Source of the DNA: JAMXLO01 sp041487355 | Lineage (GTDB): Bacteria > Pseudomonadota > Alphaproteobacteria > Acetobacterales > Acetobacteraceae | Reading direction: 5' to 3' | Assembly (NCBI GenBank): GCA_041487355.1 | Contig: JBGPND010000102.1 | Span: forward strand, 1 to 16,783 | DNA length: 16,783 bases | In this document: positions 7,004 through 12,766 of the stretch, in pieces | Layout of the letters: each line of letters starts with the position of its first letter | How positions within the stretch are numbered: the stretch's first letter is position 1 | Notes under the pieces: generated by a model | What the model was told of the DNA's origin: nothing | What the model saw: only the letters and a program-made list of their open reading frames with translations | The model's database searches: none | Translations under genes and position numbers: made by a program

Positions 7004-8059
7004 ATGACTCTTGCCGCCCTGCTGCGCCACTTGGCGTTCGCCGCCGCGCTCGCCCTGCTGTCCGCTGGCGTGGTGCGGCTGATGATCGCCGTGCGCGTTC
7101 TGGACCGCCCGGACCCGCGCAAGGTGCACACGCTGGACACGCCGAAAGGCGGCGGTGTCGGTGTGGTGGTCGCGTTCCTGGTTGGCATCGCGGTGCTCTA
7201 CCGGTTCGCCGAATTCGCGCGGCTGGCGGATCCCTATTTCCTCGGCGTCATCGAGGCCTCGGTGGCCATCGCGGTGGTTGCCTTTCTCGACGATCTGTTC
7301 AACTGGAAGTTCACCGCGAAGCTGGCCGCACAGGTACTGGCGGCCCTGGTGGCGGTCGGTAGCGGCATCTATGTGCTCGACTACCGGCTTCCGTATGTCG
7401 GCCCGCTGTATGTCGGGTGGCTGGCTGCGCCGGCAACTGCCCTGTGGCTGCTGTTCGCCACCAATGCGATGAACTTCATCGACGGCCTGAACGGGCTGGC
7501 AGGTGGCGTGGCGCTGATCGCGGCAGGTTTCCTGGCCGGCATCGCGGCGTCCAATGGCGGCTGGTTCGCGTATTTCGCGGCGCTGCTCCTGGCCGCCGGG
7601 CTCGCGGGCTTCCTGCCGTTCAATTTCCCCCGCGCGCGCATCTTCCTGGGCGATGTGGGCAGCCAGTTCTGCGGCTTCATCCTGGCCGTGCTGGCCGTGG
7701 TTGCCAGCCGCTTCGATGGTGTCGAGCTATCGTTCCTGATCGTGCCGATGCTGCTCTCGGGCGTGCTGTTCGATGTGGCGTTCACGCTGATCCGGCGGGC
7801 ACTCGCCGGCGAAACGCTGACCGAGCCGCACCGTGGGCATCTCTATCAGGTGGCGCAACGCTCGGGCCTGCCGGCCACTGACGTGACGCTGGTGCATTGG
7901 GGCTTTGCCGTGTTTGGCGGCGTGTGTGCCATCGGCTTCATCGCCGCTCCCTCGCCGGCGAAGCCTTTCGTCCCGCTGTTGACCCTGCTGCCGCAGCTAT
8001 GCTGGCTCGGCTTCGTCGCCGGCCGCGCACGCCGCGTCGGTCTCACGCGCTGGGGATGA
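7004..8059 (+). CDS. Undecaprenyl-phosphate sugar-1-phosphate transferase (MraY/WecA/WbpL family)
   Basis: This 351-residue integral membrane enzyme moves a HexNAc-1-phosphate from a UDP-sugar to undecaprenyl phosphate at the cytoplasmic face, starting a lipid-linked glycan. It is hydrophobic throughout, with roughly 10-11 membrane segments. Family motifs occur in order: HTLDTPKGGGVG (42-53), the metal-binding pair in FLDDLFN (D96, D97), NAMNFIDGLNGLAGG (154-168), FLGDVGSQF (214-222) and HRGHLYQ (276-282). The last is typical of the WecA/WbpL/TagO branch rather than MraY. The start at 7004 is set by AGGAG 5 nt upstream; a TTG at 6980 is in frame but lies in the hairpin loop. Together with the dehydratase and aminotransferase this suggests O-antigen or exopolysaccharide initiation. 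The sugar donated is not readable from sequence. Confidence 0.93.
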   Translation: MTLAALLRHLAFAAALALLSAGVVRLMIAVRVLDRPDPRKVHTLDTPKGGGVGVVVAFLVGIAVLYRFAEFARLADPYFLGVIEASVAIAVVAFLDDLFNWKFTAKLAAQVLAALVAVGSGIYVLDYRLPYVGPLYVGWLAAPATALWLLFATNAMNFIDGLNGLAGGVALIAAGFLAGIAASNGGWFAYFAALLLAAGLAGFLPFNFPRARIFLGDVGSQFCGFILAVLAVVASRFDGVELSFLIVPMLLSGVLFDVAFTLIRRALAGETLTEPHRGHLYQVAQRSGLPATDVTLVHWGFAVFGGVCAIGFIAAPSPAKPFVPLLTLLPQLCWLGFVAGRARRVGLTRWG

Positions 8060-8119
8060 CCCTGTGACCCATACAAGCTGGCGCCAGGGGTGCGGGCTTA
8101 ACCGGACCCTCGCCTGAAT

Positions 8120-8199
8120 GATGGGTTTCGCTCTGCTCAACCCACCCTACGCAGCCAGGCCGGAGTCTGTAGGATGGGTTGAGCGTAGCGATACCCATC
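8120..8199. repeat. Long imperfect inverted repeat of the 'GGGTTGAGCG' dispersed type
   Basis: Two 31-nt arms, 8120-8150 and 8169-8199, pair with four mismatches around an 18-nt loop. The right arm carries the core GGATGGGTTGAGCGTAGCGA, and both ends read GATGGG or its complement. From memory, closely similar sequences occur as dispersed intergenic repeats in many proteobacteria. Here it lies between the ends of two converging genes, where it could act as a bidirectional terminator. Membership of a repeat family was not tested. Confidence 0.6.
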
Positions 8200-8290
8200 A
8201 CGACTGGCGAGAGCCCTCGCGGTAGCCGGCTGCGTCCTCGGTCACGGACAACGCCCGACGCACAACGGAAGTGCGCCGGGCGCCTGAAGA

Positions 8291-8689
8291 TCAGGCTGTG
8301 GCCGCGCGACGCTGGGATGGCTCGTGAGCCGCCGCTGGAGCCCGCTTCGCGGCACTGGCCGCCTCCCCCATGATCGCGCGCAGGTCGCGCAGGAAGGCCG
8401 CGCCCTTCAGGGTGCGCTGCACCAGGATGCTGCGGCGGTCCAGCGGATCCACCTTGCGCCGCGCCAGATCGAGCTCTCCCAGACGATCGAGCGCACGCGT
8501 GATCGCCGGCTTCGACACGTTCAGCTCCGCTGCCAGGCCGCGAACCGTATGTCCGCCGTCCCGCAGGTAGCAGGTCAGGAACACGCCGAGTTGGCGCGCC
8601 GACAGGTCAGGCCCGTCGCGCCGCACTAGTGCAACGACGGTTTCACGGAGGATGCCGACCAACTGATCGGCGGAAGGGTTCACGGCCAT
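8291..8689 (-). CDS. MarR-type winged-helix transcriptional regulator
   Basis: This 132-residue DNA-binding protein has the MarR pattern. The line DLSARQLGVFLTCYL (28-42) is followed by the helix-turn-helix TVRGLAAELNVSKPAITRALDRLGELDLARR (48-78), then a wing with DPLDRRSILV (81-90) and a closing helix. The Ala-rich tail after about residue 110 is low complexity. MarR proteins bind palindromes as dimers, often close to their own promoter, and respond to small ligands or oxidants. The chosen start has AAAGGAA 6 nt upstream; an in-frame ATG at 8737 would add 16 residues without an SD. It converges on the transferase gene and has no obvious partner gene beside it. Target and ligand unknown. Confidence 0.85.
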   Translation of the reverse strand: MAVNPSADQLVGILRETVVALVRRDGPDLSARQLGVFLTCYLRDGGHTVRGLAAELNVSKPAITRALDRLGELDLARRKVDPLDRRSILVQRTLKGAAFLRDLRAIMGEAASAAKRAPAAAHEPSQRRAATA

Positions 8690-8728
8690 GGTTGTTTCCT
8701 TTCTAAGTCCCGGACAGGCGGTTCGTTG

Positions 8729-8742
8729 GCACCGCACGGTGC
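8729..8742. promoter_or_regulatory. 14-bp palindrome upstream of the MarR gene
   Basis: GCACCG and CGGTGC flank CA, giving a perfect palindrome centred about 46 nt upstream of the MarR start. Position and symmetry suit an autoregulatory operator, but no binding consensus is known for this protein. Confidence 0.35.
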
Positions 8743-8775
8743 TGAAGCAGAATCGATACTACGTCAATCCCATTT

Positions 8776-8799
8776 CAGCAACGAAGTCTTTTCGTTCTG
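8776..8799 (-). terminator. Hairpin after the M17 peptidase gene
   Basis: On the plus strand CAG-C-AACGAA (8776-8785) pairs with TTCGTT-CTG (8791-8799) with one bulged base and a 5-nt loop. It lies 26 nt past the peptidase stop. No T run follows in the minus direction, so it is only a weak terminator candidate. Confidence 0.35.
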
Positions 8800-8824
8800 C
8801 TCGCGCGCATGTGACCGAGAATTT

Positions 8825-10240
8825 TCAGTCCAATTGCGCACCGGCCAGCCGCTCCATTACGCCAGAAAATACCGCACGCATGGCGTACGCCTCGCCACCC
8901 TCCGGGTGGCCAGGCGAGGTCTGGTCATTCCATGCATATAGGTCGAAATGTGCCCACGCAACACCCGGCGTAACAAATCGTTGCAGAAATAATGCCGCGG
9001 TGATCGCCCCGGCATGCGGTTTTGACGAGACGTTGTTGAGATCGGCGACCGAACTGTCCAGCCAGCGGTCGTAGCCCGCCCAGAGCGGCAGACGCCAGAG
9101 CGGGTCATGCCGTTTATGGCCATTGCGCAACAGGGTCTCCGCCCAGCCATCATCGTTGCAGAACATCGCCGGCAGGTCCGGGCCGAGCGCCACGCGCGCG
9201 GCGCCGGTCAGCGTGGCGCAATCGACCAGCAGTGACGGGGATTCCTCACATGCCTCGGCCAGCAGGTCGCAAAGCACCAGGCGGCCCTCCGCGTCGGTGT
9301 TGCCGACCTCGACCGTAATACCCTTGCGGGTGCGGATCACATCCAGCGGCCGCATTGCTGTGCCGGAAATCGAGTTTTCCACGCAGCCGATGCGCACTGT
9401 AAGGCGGACCGGCAGGTTCGCCTCCATAATCAGTCTGGCGAGGCCCAGGACGGTGGCGGCTCCGCCCATGTCCTTCTTCATCCGCAGCATGCCGCTCGAC
9501 GGCTTGATGTCATAGCCGCCGGTATCGAAACAGACGCCCTTGCCGCAGAGCGAAACGAGCGGCGCCCCCGCGTGGGCGGCGCTGCCGGACCAGCGGAGAA
9601 TGGCGACGCGCGGCGGTCGCGCCGAGCCACGGCCGACCGCGGCGATGGTCGGGTACGCCTCATCCAGCGCGTCACCCGCGATGATTTCGCTGGCGGCGCC
9701 GTAACGCTTGCCAAGGGACGCGGCGAAATCGGCCAGCTCGACGGGCCCGAGCAGGTTGGCGGGCGTATTGACCAGGTCACGTACCATCCAGGTGGCGGAA
9801 GCTGCCGAGCGGCTCCGCTCCTGGCCTGCCGGGGCAAGCAGCCGCGCAGGGCCGCGTTTGGCCGCCTTCAGGGCACCATAGCGATAGGCGCCCAGGCAGA
9901 AGCCGAGCGTGGCAAAGCCTGGGTCGTAGTCACCCGGCTGCAGCCGCCAGGGCATGCCCTCCGGCAACCGGAAGGCCAGGTTCCCGAACTCGGCGGGCGA
10001 ATTGTCCTCGCCGAGGCCGAGCACCGCGCCGACCACCCCACCGTCTCCCGGGAGGAACAGCAGCTCCTGCGCCGTCGCCGCGAAGTCGAGCTGGCGGAGG
10101 AACCGGCCCTGGGCGGCAGGCAGGCTGTCAAGGAAGGCGGCAAGTCCGGAGGAACGCACTGCATGCAGCGGCCGCGTTGCATCCGCTGTGTCCACCAGGC
10201 ACTCGAGTGTCTGTTCCAGCATCGCCGCCTCACTGGCCAT
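8825..10240 (-). CDS. M17 family leucyl aminopeptidase
   Basis: This 471-residue cytoplasmic metallopeptidase removes N-terminal amino acids from peptides and normally works as a hexamer with two metal ions. The catalytic domain is complete: GKGVCFDTGGYDIKP gives K234, D239 and K246, MKKDMGGAA gives D257, and NTDAEGRL gives D316, E318 and catalytic R320. Their spacing is the same as in E. coli PepA as I recall it. It is somewhat shorter than PepA (503 residues) because the N-terminal domain is reduced, so it is likely the shorter paralogue common in alphaproteobacteria. Its ATG lies 6 nt after the htpG stop without a clear SD, so it is probably translationally coupled. An alternative start at 10222 has GAGGC upstream and would remove six residues. 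Confidence 0.93.
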   Translation of the reverse strand: MASEAAMLEQTLECLVDTADATRPLHAVRSSGLAAFLDSLPAAQGRFLRQLDFAATAQELLFLPGDGGVVGAVLGLGEDNSPAEFGNLAFRLPEGMPWRLQPGDYDPGFATLGFCLGAYRYGALKAAKRGPARLLAPAGQERSRSAASATWMVRDLVNTPANLLGPVELADFAASLGKRYGAASEIIAGDALDEAYPTIAAVGRGSARPPRVAILRWSGSAAHAGAPLVSLCGKGVCFDTGGYDIKPSSGMLRMKKDMGGAATVLGLARLIMEANLPVRLTVRIGCVENSISGTAMRPLDVIRTRKGITVEVGNTDAEGRLVLCDLLAEACEESPSLLVDCATLTGAARVALGPDLPAMFCNDDGWAETLLRNGHKRHDPLWRLPLWAGYDRWLDSSVADLNNVSSKPHAGAITAALFLQRFVTPGVAWAHFDLYAWNDQTSPGHPEGGEAYAMRAVFSGVMERLAGAQLD

Positions 10241-10246
10241 CAATGG

Positions 10247-12070
10247 TTACTGACCGAGCGACGATCCAAGCAGGGAGGTGACGCGTCGGGCAAATTGCGC
10301 CGGATCGCGCGGCAGGTCGCCCTCCTGCACGCGCGCGAGGTCGAGCAGCGTACCAGCGGCTTCCGCGATCAGGGTTTCGTCCTGCAGCCTCCCCGCCAGG
10401 GCCTCGATCAGCTTGTGCCGCGGATTGACCTCCAGCACCGGAGCGGCAGGCAGCATGGCACGGCCGGCGCGGCGCAGCAGGCGCTGCATCTGCAGATCGG
10501 GCCCCTTGTCGCCGGCAGCCAGCACCACCGCACTGTCGGTGAGGCGGCCGGTGGCGCGGACATCGGCGACCGCCTCGCCAAGCGCGTGCTTCAGTGCGGC
10601 AAGCAGCGGTGAGATGTCCGGCTGATCGGCGTCCTTGTCGAGTTCGGCAGACGCCTGGGTGACGCTGCGCAACTGCTTTCCCTCGAAACTATCCAGCCGC
10701 TCCGGCCAGAACGCGTCGATCGGATCGGCGGGCAGCAGCACCTCGATGCCCTTGGCGCGGAACCCCTCGAGTTGCGGCGAGGCGCGCAATGCCTCGGGAT
10801 TATCGCCTGCCAGGTAATAAATCGCGTCCTGGCCCACCTGCATACGCGATAGGTAGTCCGGCAACGAGGTCCAGCCCTCCTGCGAGGAGGATCGGAAACG
10901 CAGCAGCGGCGCGATCTCGGCGCGATGCTCGGCGTCCTCCCAGACGCCCTCCTTCAGCACGGCGCCGAAATTGTCCCAGAACTCGCCGTAGTTATCGGCA
11001 TCCTTGGCGCGGTTCCTCAGCTCGGACAGCACGCGGCCGATCAGTGCCTTGCGGATCCGCCCGAGCACTTGTGTGGTCTGCAGCATCTCGCGTGAGACGT
11101 TGAGCGGCAGGTCCTCGGTGTCCACCACGCCCTGTACGAAGCGCAGCCAGGACGGCAGGAGGTCGGCCTTGTCGGTGATGAACATCCGCCGCACGTGCAG
11201 CCGCACATGCGAATCGCGATCGCCCTCGATCGGCTCGAACGGCTTCATGCCTGGAATGAACAGAAGGGCGAAGAATTCGAGCATGCCCTCGGCCTTCCAG
11301 TGCAGCGTGGCCCAGGGCGTGTCGAACAGAAGACCGAGATGGCGATAGAACTCGTTATACGATTGCTCCGAAACCTCCGCCCGCGGCTTGCGCCACAGCG
11401 CGGTGCCCTCGTTGGCGGGAAGGTCCTTGCCGTCGCGGGCGATGGTGATCGGCAGCGTGACGTGGTCGGCCCATTTGCGCACGATTGCCTCGAGCCGGAC
11501 CGGATCGAGGAACTCCTCGGCTTCCGACTTGACGTGCAGCGCGACGTCGGTGCCGGCCGTCTCGCGTGTGGCCGGCGCGATGGTGAACTGCCCGGCCCCA
11601 TCGGAGGCCCAGGTGAACGCCTCCTCGGATCCCGCCTTCCGCGAGGTGACCTCCACCCGGTCGGCGACCATGAATGAGGAATAGAACCCGACGCCGAACT
11701 GGCCGATCAGGCTGGGCCGCTCCTCCGGCTTGGCCGAGGCGAGTGCGGCGCCGAATGCGCGGGTGCCGGAGCGGGCGATGGTGCCGAGATTGTCAATCAG
11801 CTCCTGCCGCCCCATGCCGATCCCGTCGTCCGCGATCAGCAGGGTGCGCGCCTGCTTGTCCGGCACGATCCGAACCTTGGCCTCGGCCGGCGGAGCCAGG
11901 GCACTGTCGGTGAGGGACTCGAAACGGCGCCGGTCCATCGCATCGGCCGCATTCGCCACCAGTTCTCGCAGGAATATCTCACGCTCGGAATAGAGCGAGT
12001 GCACCACCAGATCGAGCAGCCGCCCGACCTCGGCGCCAAAATCATGCTTTTCCGCCACCGTATCGCTCAT
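10247..12070 (-). CDS. htpG: Molecular chaperone HtpG (bacterial Hsp90)
   Basis: This 607-residue ATP-dependent chaperone acts as a cytoplasmic dimer. The N-terminal GHKL ATPase domain shows REIFLRELVANAADA with catalytic E36 and Mg-binding N40, DDGIGM (81-86), SGT (101-103) and GQFGVGFYSSF (123-133). The middle domain includes FIPGMKPFE, HVRRMFITDKADLLPSWLRFVQGVVDTEDLPLNVSRE and the catalytic-loop region after it. The C-terminal dimerisation domain is present. Length is close to the E. coli protein (624). A perfect AGGAGG lies 7 nt before the ATG. It is the promoter-proximal gene of a pair with the M17 peptidase, linking a chaperone with peptide turnover. Confidence 0.98.
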   Translation of the reverse strand: MSDTVAEKHDFGAEVGRLLDLVVHSLYSEREIFLRELVANAADAMDRRRFESLTDSALAPPAEAKVRIVPDKQARTLLIADDGIGMGRQELIDNLGTIARSGTRAFGAALASAKPEERPSLIGQFGVGFYSSFMVADRVEVTSRKAGSEEAFTWASDGAGQFTIAPATRETAGTDVALHVKSEAEEFLDPVRLEAIVRKWADHVTLPITIARDGKDLPANEGTALWRKPRAEVSEQSYNEFYRHLGLLFDTPWATLHWKAEGMLEFFALLFIPGMKPFEPIEGDRDSHVRLHVRRMFITDKADLLPSWLRFVQGVVDTEDLPLNVSREMLQTTQVLGRIRKALIGRVLSELRNRAKDADNYGEFWDNFGAVLKEGVWEDAEHRAEIAPLLRFRSSSQEGWTSLPDYLSRMQVGQDAIYYLAGDNPEALRASPQLEGFRAKGIEVLLPADPIDAFWPERLDSFEGKQLRSVTQASAELDKDADQPDISPLLAALKHALGEAVADVRATGRLTDSAVVLAAGDKGPDLQMQRLLRRAGRAMLPAAPVLEVNPRHKLIEALAGRLQDETLIAEAAGTLLDLARVQEGDLPRDPAQFARRVTSLLGSSLGQ

Positions 12071-12093
12071 CGCCAGCCCTCCTATCGGGCCGC

Positions 12094-12122
12094 GATATGC
12101 GCTGAAGGGGCTCCGGTTTCAA
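12094..12122 (-). promoter_or_regulatory. Candidate htpG promoter
   Basis: On the minus strand TTGAAA (plus 12117-12122) and CATATC (plus 12094-12099) are 17 nt apart, ending 23 nt before the htpG start. The upstream box matches the TTGAAA core of heat-shock (RpoH) promoters and is also 5 of 6 for sigma-70. Heat-shock control is usual for htpG; the sigma factor used here is inferred. Confidence 0.4.
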
Positions 12123-12172
12123 TGCGGCGGCGTAGTGGGACGGCAGCTGGGCGGGATGGCGGTTGGAATGCC

Positions 12173-12457
12173 TTAACGCGCAGGCGCCAGGCGGGAAGAC
12201 CGCGGAGCGCGCTGGCCGAGCAGCAATCCCTCAGTGTTCAAGTCCTCGTCCACGTCAGGCCAGTGTATCCCGTAGCCCGCGCCGCAGATCTGCCATCGCG
12301 CCCGTTGTTCCGGCGTCGCTCCGGCCAGGCGCGGATACCATGCAACAGGCACAGAGATCGTGCGTCCGTCCATCAGCCCGACAATCAGTTCGTCCTGCGT
12401 GACCGAGACGGTCTTGACCCGTATGTCAGCCAGGGCGCCCTGTCCCGAAATGGGCAT
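12173..12457 (-). CDS. DUF2442-type small protein
   Basis: This 94-residue protein matches the DUF2442 pattern: DIRVKTVSVTQDELIVGLMDGRTISVPVAWYPRLAGATPEQRARWQI, then GYGIHWPDVDEDLNTEGLLLG. The start at 12457 has GGAGG 6 nt upstream, and the upstream in-frame sequence belongs to the overlapping gene in another frame. It overlaps the end of the DUF4160 gene by 32 nt on the same strand, so the two are probably translated together. Such pairs recur in bacterial genomes and have been suggested to be toxin-antitoxin-like. Nothing in the sequence assigns either role, and the molecular function is unknown. Confidence 0.82.
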   Translation of the reverse strand: MPISGQGALADIRVKTVSVTQDELIVGLMDGRTISVPVAWYPRLAGATPEQRARWQICGAGYGIHWPDVDEDLNTEGLLLGQRAPRSSRLAPAR

Positions 12458-12674
12458 GCCATGCCTCCAAAAGCTCTTCCCGTCGCTCACGGACCAAGCG
12501 AAGCATATCGCCCAGTTCCTGCGGTGCGAAGCCGCTATTTCGTGCCACTGTGATCGGCTCCAACCATAGCTTCGCCGATGCGCTGCCACGGTCGATATGG
12601 ACATGCGGCGGCTCCTTTCGATCATGGCTGAAGAAATACAACCTGAAGCCCTCGGTCCGCAGGATGGTCGGCAT
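12426..12674 (-). CDS. DUF4160-type small protein
   Basis: This 82-residue protein carries the DUF4160 signature PTILRTEGFRLYFFSHDRKEPPHVHID, with the conserved EPPHVHV-like His pair, then ASAKLWLEPITVARNSGFAPQELGDMLRLVRERREELLEAWHAHFG. The start at 12674 has AAGG about 5 nt upstream; upstream in-frame ATG codons at 12752 and 12737 would add residues outside the family core. It is the first gene of an overlapping pair with DUF2442 and is divergent from the helicase gene. The function is not established; the His-rich motif could bind metal or nucleic acid, but that is speculation. Confidence 0.82.
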   Translation of the reverse strand: MPTILRTEGFRLYFFSHDRKEPPHVHIDRGSASAKLWLEPITVARNSGFAPQELGDMLRLVRERREELLEAWHAHFGTGRPG

Positions 12675-12766
12675 GCCGCCTTGTCCGGCGCCGGCGGTTA
12701 ACGAACGGTCACCGACGCCCGCCGGAACCGCTTGCATTCCGCAGCGCAACACCCAAACATCCTGCC

